Assembly: GCA_964654135.1 (NCBI GenBank)
Contig: CAZZHV010000020.1
Span: forward strand, 1-19,962
Reading direction: 5' to 3'
DNA length: 19,962 bases
Origin: CAMLQK01 sp964654135
GTDB lineage: Bacteria; Patescibacteriota; Saccharimonadia; Saccharimonadales; UBA4665
Shown piece after piece: positions 1 to 6,899 of this stretch (positions are counted from its first letter, which is position 1; each line of letters starts with the position of its first letter). The position numbers were made by a program, and so were the translations under genes. A model generated the notes under the pieces. That model did not search any database. It saw only the letters and a program-made list of their open reading frames with translations, and was not told where the DNA came from.

Positions 1-404
1 TTAGCTTCTTTTTTGAGGTAGGTCTTGAGGTGTTCAAGTGACTTGTTGGCGTCGTCGATAGCCTTTTTGAGGTCTTTGTCGTCGGCGGTGCCTTCGTGCA
101 CTGAGCTCAGTACTTCGCGTGCCTTTTCTTTGACTGCGTAGCTCTTTGAGATTGCAGCGTCGAGTTCTTCGCGAGCTTTGCCCTTAATAGAGTCAGCTTC
201 GCTCTTAGCTCGGTTGAGAATGGTGTTCAGCTCAGTGTGGAGCTTCTTGAGTTGCTTCTCTGCTTCGGTTTTACCTTTAACGGCGGTTACCTTAATGTCT
301 TCACGAGTTTCTTTACCACTCTTAGGTGCGGTCAAAATACCAGCAATGTAGCCAGCAGCGGCTGCAAACAGTGTACCAAGTGCAAATTTCTTAGCTTTTC
401 CCAT
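1..404 (-). CDS. YtxH-like small envelope/stress protein (3' end outside window)
   Basis: This reading frame starts at ATG (complement of 402-404) and stays open to the left window edge, giving 134 residues with no stop, so the C-terminus is missing. Residues about 7-25 form a glycine/alanine-rich hydrophobic segment (FALGTLFAAAAGYIAGILTA) followed by APKSGKETRED. That is the classic YtxH pattern: a membrane-like helix followed by AP-x-SG-x-x-TR. The rest is lysine/glutamate-rich, probably amphipathic helix or coiled coil. An SD-like GGAG (412-415) lies inside the end of the upstream gene, whose TAA stop is only one base away, so the two are translationally coupled. YtxH proteins are associated with general stress in Firmicutes, but their biochemical role is unclear. 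The family call is good; no specific function can be given. Confidence 0.8.
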   Translation of the reverse strand, partial: MGKAKKFALGTLFAAAAGYIAGILTAPKSGKETREDIKVTAVKGKTEAEKQLKKLHTELNTILNRAKSEADSIKGKAREELDAAISKSYAVKEKAREVLSSVHEGTADDKDLKKAIDDANKSLEHLKTYLKKEA

Positions 405-405
405 G

Positions 406-672
406 TTATTTCTCCTTGCGAGATTCCTTATGTTTAGCAATTACGTCAGCGGCGCCACGTACAAAGTTAAGAATGGTCATTGGACCAGAAGCCTTACGGA
501 ACAAGTCCGCAACACTTTCAGCAGAAGTTACGACGTGTTCAGCCTTTTGTGCCAACTCACGAATGGTCTTGATCAGTTTAAGAACTGATATCAAGGCAGC
601 AATTGCGAGCAACAAGAACAAAGCCAAAAACGAGGATAAGATAACGAGAATGATTTGTTCGGTTGTATTCAT
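406..672 (-). CDS. Small single-TM protein, partner of the YtxH-like protein
   Basis: An 88-residue protein. Residues about 6-32 are a long hydrophobic transmembrane helix, followed by a basic and amphipathic region (residues 35-60, heptad-like A/V/L spacing) and a lysine-rich C-terminus. This resembles the DUF948-like layout of short membrane-anchored helical proteins found next to YtxH genes, but the family match is an inference from layout. It is the first gene of a two-gene unit with the YtxH-like gene, one base apart. No Shine-Dalgarno precedes the ATG; instead TATACT ends 7 nt before it, so translation probably begins at the 5' end of a leaderless mRNA. The function is unknown; a membrane-linked structural or stress role is plausible. 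Confidence 0.7.
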   Translation of the reverse strand: MNTTEQIILVILSSFLALFLLLAIAALISVLKLIKTIRELAQKAEHVVTSAESVADLFRKASGPMTILNFVRGAADVIAKHKESRKEK

Positions 673-679
673 ACTATCT

Positions 680-707
680 AGTATACAGTCTGGCTTAAGG
701 TTTACAA
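680..707 (-). promoter_or_regulatory. Promoter of the 88-aa TM protein/YtxH unit, predicted leaderless
   Basis: Reading on the minus strand: TTGTAA (702-707), 16 nt, TATACT (680-685), 7 nt, then the ATG at 672. A start point 7-8 nt after the -10 would put the first transcribed base at or next to the A of ATG. The -35 overlaps the last codon and stop of the galU gene. Confidence 0.6.
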
Positions 708-1211
708 TACGGTGTCACGCAAGTACTTGCGGAAGTCTTCGCCAATATCTTTACGATTAAGCGCAAAGTCGACAACTGTCTTCATGTATTCGAGCTTGTT
801 ACCAGCGTCGTAGTATTTGCTGTTTTTGATCTCTTGGGCGTAAAAGTGATGGCCGTCGTTGATCATCTCTTGCATAGCGTCTTGGATTTTGAGTTCTTTT
901 TTGCCGTCGTAGCCCTGGCTGAGTTTGTCAATGTATGGCAAAATCTGTGGCTTAAACAAGTATGAACTAACAGATGCGAGATCAGATGGAGCATCTTTCT
1001 TGCCTGGCTTCTCGACAATAGTGTTCATCTTAATGAGGCCATCGCCCAAGTCGTCGCCGGCGACAACGCCATAACGATCGTATTCTTCGTCTTTCGTTAG
1101 ACGAATGCAAGAGACGACAGATGCATTAGTCTTGTTGTAGACATCCACCATTTGTTCAAAACGTGTTGGCGTTGCCTTAAAGAAATCGTCCGCAAAGGTG
1201 TAAATAAACGG
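702..1211 (-). CDS. galU: UTP--glucose-1-phosphate uridylyltransferase, C-terminal part (5' end lost in assembly gap)
   Basis: The last 169 residues of a GalU-type nucleotidyltransferase, which makes UDP-glucose from UTP and glucose-1-phosphate for glycan and envelope synthesis. Recognisable family landmarks in order are F-A-D-D (matching the G-D-D of the active site), R-Y-G-V-V, I-V-E-K-P-G, the K-K-E-L-K-I-Q-D-A-M segment (family E-L-Q-L-T-D-A-I), and K-Y-Y-D-A-G-N-K-L-E-Y near the end. Full-length GalU is about 280-300 residues, so roughly the first 110 residues, with the nucleotide-binding GxGTRxxP loop, lie in or beyond the N-run. The stop is TAA at 702-704. An in-frame read through the Ns into the glycosyltransferase is an assembly artefact. 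Confidence 0.8.
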   Translation of the reverse strand, partial: PFIYTFADDFFKATPTRFEQMVDVYNKTNASVVSCIRLTKDEEYDRYGVVAGDDLGDGLIKMNTIVEKPGKKDAPSDLASVSSYLFKPQILPYIDKLSQGYDGKKELKIQDAMQEMINDGHHFYAQEIKNSKYYDAGNKLEYMKTVVDFALNRKDIGEDFRKYLRDTVL

Positions 1212-1311
1212 NNNNNNNNNNNNNNNNNNNNNNNNNNNNNNNNNNNNNNNNNNNNNNNNNNNNNNNNNNNNNNNNNNNNNNNNNNNNNNNNNNNNNNNNN
1301 NNNNNNNNNNN
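1212..1311. other. Assembly gap of exactly 100 N
   Basis: One hundred consecutive undetermined bases. A round 100 is the usual placeholder for a scaffold join of unknown length. The proteins on either side belong to different families (glycosyltransferase N-terminal half and GalU C-terminal half), so at least the end of one gene and the start of another are missing, about 0.8 kb or more of sequence. Confidence 0.95.
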
Positions 1312-2015
1312 TCTTGCGTAATTGGTGCGCTACTAACGAGCGTCAGGGTAAACGGCTGATTAAGTTGCTTAAGCTGATCGAGCAAAAATATAAGCCCCTT
1401 ACTTGGCATGCCATAGTTAGCAGCCGTCGAAATCAGGCGCAGCGGCTTACTATCCTGAACAGCAAAATCCGCTTTTCGATAGCGATCGTCAACATAAAGA
1501 TCAATACGCGGGTATTCTTTGTCATAACGTTCATGGAACAACTTTTGCAGACTCTTAGAGACGACAATACGCTGCATCGGCAGCAGCGGCACCATGGAGA
1601 ACAATCTGCTCTGCCAGACTACTGAGACATCTTCTGGCTCAAACTGCGGATCACTTTGCACCAAATGGAACGTTTTATCATAAGGTAACTGTTCTACTGA
1701 TCCAGCAATTGCCGAAAACCAACTATCAAGAATTATCTTATCGTATTTGTCCTTATTCTCGTGGAGATAGGATTGAGCGGCATCAATATATGCTTTCATT
1801 TGCAGTGGCTGCTCGTCAAAACAATCCACCTCAAGAATAGTAATGCCCGAGTCCTTATATAGTGGGGCGCAACCGGGGAAATCTTCATCGCCCCTTAGCT
1901 TGAAGCCCACGAAATCTATATCATAGCCTTGTGTGCGAAGTTGTTTGACAAGGTTGGCCACGATAATACTTCCGCCCCTGTTACTAAGGGTGCGCGTTAA
2001 AAGCAGTGTCTTCAT
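1312..2015 (-). CDS. Glycosyltransferase, GT4-like, N-terminal part (3' end lost in assembly gap)
   Basis: The first 234 residues of a GT-B-type glycosyltransferase. It begins MKTLLLTRTLSNRGGS, a beta strand plus glycine-rich loop typical of the acceptor-side Rossmann domain, followed by I-V-A-N-L-V-K-Q-L-R-T-Q-G-Y, the usual first helix. The segment around residues 185-215 (RLISTAANYGMPSKGLIFLL) resembles the start of the C-terminal donor domain, where 'KG..LL..A' follows the interdomain linker. The sequence then runs into the Ns, so the donor-binding E-x7-E region is missing. AGG lies 6 nt before the ATG, inside the stop region of the upstream NUDIX gene, so it is cotranscribed with it. It likely adds a sugar to an envelope glycan or lipid; the substrate cannot be read from the sequence. 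Confidence 0.75.
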
Positions 2016-2022
2016 TGTTTAC

Positions 2023-2559
2023 CTATTTACGTTTGAGAAGTTCGTCGTAAGCCATAAGCACGGCAATAGGGTCACCCATGCGTGACTTCTTAGCGTTTGT
2101 TATTAGCTGTTCGATGGTAATTTTTACAAGTGTAAGTTTCTCGCCTTCGTCAAGTTTTTGACCATCTCCAGCATCTACGCAATCTGTCGCCAAGAAGTAA
2201 TGCCAAGTGGGATTAATATAACCGTCCTTATGCGTAGCTCCAAGATATTCAAGCTTACCGGGCACAAAGCCGGTTTCTTCGAGCAGTTCACGCCTGGCAG
2301 CTTGTTCTGATGTTTCGCCCTCTTCGACAAAGCCGCCCGGCAGATCCTGATAAATCTCTTCGGGACCAGGGCGAAACTGCTCAGCAATCAGCACTTCGTT
2401 ATCTGTTGTAAGCGCAATAACCACCGCATGATGGTGGTTCTCGGCTTCTAAAGTTCCAAAGCTACGAATCTTACCATCGACAATAAATGTCTTATTAACA
2501 ATCGTCCTGCGACCGCCCGTAGTAACTACAGTAGGTTCAATTCGTTTCCAGGGTTGCAT
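2023..2559 (-). CDS. NUDIX hydrolase, ADP-ribose pyrophosphatase-like (copy 1)
   Basis: A 178-residue NUDIX hydrolase. The NUDIX box G-x5-E-x7-R-E-x-x-E-E-x-G-x is intact (GFVEEGETSEQAARRELLEE, then TGF) at about residues 76-98. The preceding R-P-G-P and the length of about 180 are typical of ADP-ribose/nucleotide-sugar pyrophosphatases, which cleave NDP-X to NMP and X-phosphate using Mg2+. It is a tandem paralogue of the gene just upstream (2568-3122): both share WKR near the start, G-R-R-T-I-V-x-K-T-F, F/Y-R-P-G-P-E, PGGF, HYFLA-x-DC and I-E-Q-L-I-x-N-A near the end. A strong GAGGAG lies about 11 nt before the ATG. Context with a glycosyltransferase and galU could suggest nucleotide-sugar turnover, but the substrate is unknown. 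Confidence 0.9.
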   Translation of the reverse strand: MQPWKRIEPTVVTTGGRRTIVNKTFIVDGKIRSFGTLEAENHHHAVVIALTTDNEVLIAEQFRPGPEEIYQDLPGGFVEEGETSEQAARRELLEETGFVPGKLEYLGATHKDGYINPTWHYFLATDCVDAGDGQKLDEGEKLTLVKITIEQLITNAKKSRMGDPIAVLMAYDELLKRK

Positions 2560-2567
2560 CGTGTTTT

Positions 2568-3122
2568 TTACTCCTCGTTCTGTATAGATCGTAGTGTATC
2601 ATACGCCAACAATACAGCCCCGGGATCAGTCATACGTGCCTGCATAGCGTTGGCAATAAGCTGCTCAATGCTTATCTCCACTACTTCGTGCTGTTCCTCG
2701 ACCTCTCGTGTATATTCCTCGCCATTTGGCTCACAGTCTCTGGCTAGGAAATAATGACGCTTGCCGTTAGTGTACGAGTCGTACTGGCAGTATCCGAGAT
2801 ATGCCATGGAGCCAACTTTAAAGCTTGCTTCCTCGGCAAGCTCACGCTTTGCAGCTTGCTCCGGCGATTCACCCGGGTCAATAAAGCCACCAGGGATTTC
2901 TTGCATCATCTTTTCTGGACCTGGGCGATAGGTGTTGATAGCGACGACCTGGTTCTCTTTAGTAAGTGCAATAACGTTAACACCGCCCTGTCCTTCTGCG
3001 TCCTTGATATCGAATGTCTCAACTGTGCCGTCTGGCAATTCGAACGTCTTAGTGACAATTGTACGACGTCCAACTTTTGTCACATCGGTTGGCGCTTTAC
3101 GTTTCCAGGCAAGGTTTTCCAT
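2568..3122 (-). CDS. NUDIX hydrolase (copy 2) with altered NUDIX box
   Basis: A 184-residue paralogue of the neighbouring NUDIX gene. The box reads GFIDPGESPEQAAKRELAEE followed by A-S-F: the catalytic R-E-x-x-E-E is kept, but the usual glycine after E-E-x is serine. The sequence has R-P-G-P before it and the HYFLA-RDC segment after it, as in copy 1. Start choice: there are two ATGs 6 nt apart (3128 and 3122). AAGG (3129-3132) directly abuts the first and sits 6 nt from the second, so the second (MENLAWKRK) is preferred. That start also aligns better with the paralogue (MQPWKR). Eight bases separate its stop from the start of copy 1, so the two are an operon. A 13-bp perfect inverted repeat lies just upstream and may control the pair. 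Confidence 0.88.
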   Translation of the reverse strand: MENLAWKRKAPTDVTKVGRRTIVTKTFELPDGTVETFDIKDAEGQGGVNVIALTKENQVVAINTYRPGPEKMMQEIPGGFIDPGESPEQAAKRELAEEASFKVGSMAYLGYCQYDSYTNGKRHYFLARDCEPNGEEYTREVEEQHEVVEISIEQLIANAMQARMTDPGAVLLAYDTLRSIQNEE

Positions 3123-3136
3123 ATACATCCTTAATT

Positions 3137-3170
3137 ACATACAGTACAGCTACTACACTGTACTGTATGT
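3137..3170. repeat. Perfect 13-bp inverted repeat with 8-bp centre, upstream of the NUDIX pair
   Basis: The left arm ACATACAGTACAG (3137-3149) and right arm CTGTACTGTATGT (3158-3170) are exact reverse complements around an 8-nt centre. It lies between the gatB stop and the NUDIX copy 2 start, only 4 nt upstream of the AAGG site. On the minus strand a TTGACA hexamer (3168-3173) overlaps its first arm, though no good -10 follows at 16-18 nt. There is no U-run after it in either direction, so it is not a standard terminator. It could be an operator or a 5'-leader hairpin. Confidence 0.75.
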
Positions 3171-3198
3171 CAAATATATGGGTATATGCTGGAGACTG

Positions 3199-4686
3199 TT
3201 AGAGGCCGAGTTGTTTGCGAAGCAAATCTTGGGCCATCTTTGGGTTTGCGCGGCCTTGGCTAAGCTTCATAACCTGGCCTACGAGGAATCCAATGGCTTT
3301 CATTTCGCCATTCTTAACGTCTTCGGCAGCCTTGGCATTTTCGGCAATAACTTGGTCAACAATCTTTACGATTGCGCCTTCGTCTGACTCCTGAATCATG
3401 TTGTGCTGCTTAGCGACGCCCTCGACATCCAGAGGGTCTTTAACGTCTTTACCTGTAAAGAGTTTAGCGAATAACGCCTTGGCGTTGGTAGAGCTGAGCT
3501 TATTCTCGCCAATTAAACGAGCAACTTCACGATAAATGTGCAGGCGGCCTTGGTTGGTCACATCAGGGTTAAAAGTAATCGCTTCGTCATGGCGCATTGG
3601 TAATTCAACGTTTACGAACCACGTGGCAAGTGACTTAGCGAAGTCTTGTTCGGCACTTGCTTCTTCGATAAGCGCTAGGTAGCTCACTACGTCTTCTTCG
3701 ACTTCTGCTTCGAGCAATACATCAATCTGTGCTGCATTGAGGCCCAGTGTCTGCAAACGGTCGCGCCATACGTCGGGCATAACAGGCATTTCAGCCTTAA
3801 CAGTAGCGATCATGGCTTCATCAAGCTGAATCGGTGGCAAGTCTGGGTCTGGGAAATAGCGATAGTCGTGTGCGTTTTCTTTGCTGCGCTGGCTAAAGGT
3901 TTTCTGCTTGGCATCGTCCCAACCACGAGTTTCCTGAACAATTTCGGTGCCCTTTTCGAGAAGTTCAATCTGGCGAGCAGTTTCAAACTCAACAACTTTT
4001 TCGACAGCTTTAAAGGAGTTAATGTTCTTAGTTTCGGTGCGCGTGCCGAGTTCGTCGGTCTTGCTTACAGAAACGTTAACATCAAAGCGCATGTTGCCAT
4101 AGTAAAGGTTGCAATCAGAGACATCGGCGTACTTCATACGAAGGTATAGTTCGCGAGCGTAGATGCGTGCTTCTTCGGCAGTATGCATGTCCGGTTCTGA
4201 AACTATTTCCAGGAGTGGCGTGCCGGCACGGTTAAGATCTACAAGACTGTAGTCCTTGCCCGTTGGGTGCGTGCTCTTACCGGCGTCTGATTCGAGATGT
4301 GCTTCGTGGATACCAATACGCTTCTTTTGGCCATTGAGCTCAATAAAGACTTCACCATCGCGAATAATTGGGTTTTCGAACTGAGTAATCTGATAGCCGA
4401 GTGGCAAATCAGGATAAAAATAATGTTTACGGTCAAAAGTGCTGTACGGCTGCGGTGAGGTGCCAAGAGCGAATGCAGCGCGCATACCAAGATGGACGGC
4501 TTCGCGGTTTAGCACTGGCAAAGCGCCCGGCAAACCAAAGCAAATGTGGCTCACGAGCGTGTTTGGTACGGCATCACGCGCGTCGTTGCCGACAGCCGCA
4601 AAAAGCTTAGTAGCGGTCTTGAGCTGTACGTGACATTCAATACCGATTGTTACGGTGTACTGATCTTGAATATCCTTACTTATCAT
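3199..4686 (-). CDS. gatB: Asp-tRNA(Asn)/Glu-tRNA(Gln) amidotransferase subunit B
   Basis: This subunit binds misacylated Glu-tRNA(Gln) or Asp-tRNA(Asn), phosphorylates the side-chain carboxylate with ATP and amidates it with ammonia channelled from GatA. Family landmarks are clear: GIECHVQL near the N-terminus, DRKHYFYPDLPLGYQI, the IHEAHLESDAGKS segment (Mg/ATP site region), and DLNRAGTPLLEIVSEPDM. A helical and YqeY-like tail (about residues 350-495) recognises tRNA and ends in LLRKQLGL. The length of 495 aa is normal. Two ATGs are possible (4692 and 4686); AAGGA lies 8 nt from the second, so MISKD is chosen. The gene overlaps the end of the upstream membrane-protein gene by 11 bp and is the last gene of the gat operon. 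Confidence 0.96.
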   Translation of the reverse strand: MISKDIQDQYTVTIGIECHVQLKTATKLFAAVGNDARDAVPNTLVSHICFGLPGALPVLNREAVHLGMRAAFALGTSPQPYSTFDRKHYFYPDLPLGYQITQFENPIIRDGEVFIELNGQKKRIGIHEAHLESDAGKSTHPTGKDYSLVDLNRAGTPLLEIVSEPDMHTAEEARIYARELYLRMKYADVSDCNLYYGNMRFDVNVSVSKTDELGTRTETKNINSFKAVEKVVEFETARQIELLEKGTEIVQETRGWDDAKQKTFSQRSKENAHDYRYFPDPDLPPIQLDEAMIATVKAEMPVMPDVWRDRLQTLGLNAAQIDVLLEAEVEEDVVSYLALIEEASAEQDFAKSLATWFVNVELPMRHDEAITFNPDVTNQGRLHIYREVARLIGENKLSSTNAKALFAKLFTGKDVKDPLDVEGVAKQHNMIQESDEGAIVKIVDQVIAENAKAAEDVKNGEMKAIGFLVGQVMKLSQGRANPKMAQDLLRKQLGL

Positions 4687-5110
4687 CGCCATCTTCCTTT
4701 TTGCTATCTGGTAATGCGCCCAAATCTTTAAGACCTTGGCGAATACCTATGAGTGCATCTTTTACGTCATCTTCTTTGAGTTTAGCTTCTGGTTCTGCTT
4801 CGATTTTGCTGCGCAATTTGTGGCCAAACCAAACGCCATCGTTATCTGTAAAGTTACGTTGCGCTTTAACCATACGTTCACCCATGGTTTTACCGCCAAA
4901 ACGGCGCTTGCGGAGGGCTTCGTCGAGCAATTTGTCGGCGTTTAGTACTGCTTGTGGCCATGTAGCTTTATCGCGACAAAGCTTTTGGAGTTCTTTCCAG
5001 CTTTCCTGGAAACGGTGTGTGTCAATTGGGCGGCGTCGGCGCCAAAAAACAAAGCCAACACCCACTAAAAGAATAACTACAGCCGCGACGATAATGATGA
5101 TTGTCATCAT
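4676..5110 (-). CDS. Unknown membrane-anchored protein inserted between gatA and gatB
   Basis: A 144-residue protein with a single N-terminal transmembrane helix (residues 2-23, IIIIVAAVVILLVGVGFVFW). It is followed by RRRR, which predicts the C-terminal domain stays in the cytoplasm. The cytosolic part has a distinctive core at about residues 50-80: W-P-Q-A-V-L-N-A-D-K-L-L-D-E-A-L-R, then F-G-G-K-T-M-G-E-R-M, and later V-W-F-G-H-K-L-R. The end is acidic/lysine-rich. I recognise no named family. The ATG overlaps the gatA stop (ATGA), AAGG sits 7 nt upstream, and its 3' end overlaps gatB, so it is a full member of the gat operon. A role in tethering or assembly of the amidotransferase, or an unrelated co-regulated job, are both possible. 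Confidence 0.8.
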   Translation of the reverse strand: MMTIIIIVAAVVILLVGVGFVFWRRRRPIDTHRFQESWKELQKLCRDKATWPQAVLNADKLLDEALRKRRFGGKTMGERMVKAQRNFTDNDGVWFGHKLRSKIEAEPEAKLKEDDVKDALIGIRQGLKDLGALPDSKKEDGDDK

Positions 5111-6531
5111 ACAAGAACCTTTTCTGCAGCTTTAGCAATTGATAGGAGTTCACGGTCGTGACGCTGAGGTGCAATTAGCTGCAAGCCAACTGGCAGGCCG
5201 TTAGTAGTGCCTGCTGGAATACTGATGGCTGGCACGCCGACTAGGCTAACTGCCACAGTCATAATGTCAGCCAAATACATTTGGAGTGGATCATGTGCAT
5301 TTTCGCCAATCTTAAAAGCTGGCATTGGCGCAACAGGTCCTACCATAAAATCGACGGTCTTAAAGCTTTCGGCGAACTCGTTAATAAGCTTGGTGCGAAC
5401 GGTTTGAGCCTTGCGGTAATACGCATCGTAATAGCCGCTACTGAGCACATAAGTACCGATCATAATGCGGCGTTTAGCTTCTTTACCAAAGCCGATACCA
5501 CGAGATTTCGTGTAGCTTTCGTCGAGGTTGCTGGCATCTTCGTAAGAAAACGCGTAGCGCTGACCATCGTAGCGGCTCAGGTTACTGCTAACTTCAGCTG
5601 GACAGACAATGTAGTATACGGCGAGTGCCAAAGGAGAACTTGGCAAGCTAACCTCGACAATTTCTGCACCTGCGTCCTTGAGTTTAGCAATTGCCTGTTC
5701 AACTTGTTCTTTAACGCCAGCATCAACACCATCGCCCAAATATTCTTTGATAACGCCAATCTTTTTGCCTGCAAGATCAGCATTGAGATCTGTGTAGTTT
5801 GCTGTGTCGCGCTCAATAGTTGTGCTATCGAGATCATCGCGACCGGCCATTACGTCGAGCACGAGAGCTGTATCTTCGACGGTACGTGTTAGCGGCCCAA
5901 TGGTGTCGGTACTACTAGCCATAGCTACAACACCGCTTCGAGAAACTAAGCCATAGGTTGGCTTGTAGCCAACAGCGCCAGTAAAGCTAGCTGGTTGGCG
6001 AATTGAGCCACCAGTGTCGGTTCCAACGGCAAAAGGAGCCATATCGAGTACAACTGCGGCTGCAGAGCCACCAGATGAGCCACCAGGAACGCGTTCCATG
6101 TCATGTGGATTCTTGGTAGTCATGAAGTCGCTGTTTTCGGTTGAACCACCGTGCGCAAAAGCGTCAAGGTTGGCCTTAGCAACGCAAATAGCACCAGCCG
6201 CTTCGAGCTTTTCGATAGCTGTCGACTGGTATGGTGCGTTAAAGCCCTTGAGTATGTTGCTAGCAGCAGTAGTTTCTGCGCCAAAAACCAAAAAGTTGTC
6301 TTTGGCAATAAATGGCACGCCAGCTAAAGCGCCGAGCTCCTGGCCATCAGCGACAGCCTGGTCAATAGCAATAGCACGTTCACGTGCACGCTCATCAAGC
6401 GTCGCAATAATAGCGTCGTATTCTTTTTTGTCTGCAATAGTTGTGAGTGCCTGCTCAACAAGATCGCGCGCTTTTAGCTCGCCAGCTTTAACCTTGGCGG
6501 CGATGTCAGCGATAGGTAGCCACTGACTCAT
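5107..6531 (-). CDS. gatA: Asp-tRNA(Asn)/Glu-tRNA(Gln) amidotransferase subunit A (glutaminase, amidase family)
   Basis: GatA hydrolyses glutamine to supply ammonia to GatB. The amidase-signature Ser-cisSer-Lys triad is complete: K77 (FIAKDN), S152 in GGSSGGS, and S176 in GTDTGGSIR. The spacings (75 and 24 residues) match K79/S154/S178 of the Staphylococcus aureus enzyme. The glycine-rich amidase signature, KPTYG and the C-terminal P-A-I-S-I-P-A-G and G-L-P-V-G-L-Q-L-I-A-P motifs are all present. The length of 474 aa is normal. The start codon overlaps the gatC stop (ATGA) and its TGA stop overlaps the start of the next gene. The presence of gatCAB implies that Gln-tRNA, Asn-tRNA or both are made indirectly. 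Confidence 0.97.
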   Translation of the reverse strand: MSQWLPIADIAAKVKAGELKARDLVEQALTTIADKKEYDAIIATLDERARERAIAIDQAVADGQELGALAGVPFIAKDNFLVFGAETTAASNILKGFNAPYQSTAIEKLEAAGAICVAKANLDAFAHGGSTENSDFMTTKNPHDMERVPGGSSGGSAAAVVLDMAPFAVGTDTGGSIRQPASFTGAVGYKPTYGLVSRSGVVAMASSTDTIGPLTRTVEDTALVLDVMAGRDDLDSTTIERDTANYTDLNADLAGKKIGVIKEYLGDGVDAGVKEQVEQAIAKLKDAGAEIVEVSLPSSPLALAVYYIVCPAEVSSNLSRYDGQRYAFSYEDASNLDESYTKSRGIGFGKEAKRRIMIGTYVLSSGYYDAYYRKAQTVRTKLINEFAESFKTVDFMVGPVAPMPAFKIGENAHDPLQMYLADIMTVAVSLVGVPAISIPAGTTNGLPVGLQLIAPQRHDRELLSIAKAAEKVLV

Positions 6532-6821
6532 CCGATCATCCTCTTAACTTTAAGTTGACCGTCATCGGTCTTTGGAGCGAGACGCAACAAGTCATCACGG
6601 CTTACACCGTAATCACGAACTGTGTCGTCACGCATGACGTTTGTAAGGCCAGTTACCTGGGTAGTTGGTTGCAAGCCGTCAACATCCACATCTTGGAGTT
6701 GCTCAACATACTGCAACACAGCTGTTAGTTCTTTGAGATATTCGTCGACTTCTGCTTCGCTTAGGTCTAAGCGTGAAAGTCGAGCCAATTTTAAGACATC
6801 TTCTCGCGTTAATGTAGTCAT
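6528..6821 (-). CDS. gatC: Asp-tRNA(Asn)/Glu-tRNA(Gln) amidotransferase subunit C
   Basis: A 97-residue GatC, the small subunit that wraps around GatA and GatB and stabilises the complex. It shows the family start T-R-E-D-V-x-K-L-A-R-L-S-R-L-D-L-S-E, a central helix L-x-x-V-L-Q-Y-V-E-Q-L-Q-D-V-D-V-D-G-L-Q-P-T, the M-R-D-D stretch, and a C-terminal LRLAPKT...VKRMIG close to the usual '..P....g.f.VP.v.'. It is the first gene of the gat operon and ends in TGA overlapping the gatA ATG. There is no Shine-Dalgarno; a TATACT hexamer ends 7 nt before the ATG, so the mRNA is predicted to be leaderless. Confidence 0.95.
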   Translation of the reverse strand: MTTLTREDVLKLARLSRLDLSEAEVDEYLKELTAVLQYVEQLQDVDVDGLQPTTQVTGLTNVMRDDTVRDYGVSRDDLLRLAPKTDDGQLKVKRMIG

Positions 6822-6828
6822 TATTAGT

Positions 6829-6857
6829 AGTATAACAGCAACGCTATTTGCTTTCTA
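6829..6857 (-). promoter_or_regulatory. gat operon promoter, predicted leaderless
   Basis: On the minus strand TATACT (6829-6834) ends 7 nt before the gatC ATG at 6821. A weak -35 candidate TAGAAA lies 17 nt upstream (6852-6857). A second TATACT occurs further upstream (around 6890-6895) but is too far from any start codon to be leaderless. Confidence 0.6.
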
Positions 6858-6899
6858 GCGGCTGCAGGTCTCCTTCTTTGTGACACAAGTATACCATAC

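Noticed and set aside
3137..3170. The 13-bp inverted repeat as a gatB terminator
   Set aside because: No U-run follows on either strand and the stem is AT-rich; operator or leader hairpin roles fit better.
5281..5892. A 203-codon open frame on the plus strand opposite gatA
   Set aside because: It is antisense to the active gatA frame, with cysteine-rich, unstructured composition and no start signal.
6840..6899. TTGTG-T-CACAA dyad and a GGAG upstream of gatC as a leader with regulatory hairpin
   Set aside because: The arms are only 5 bp, and the GGAG is far from any ATG; the closer TATACT-7-ATG promoter explains gatC better.
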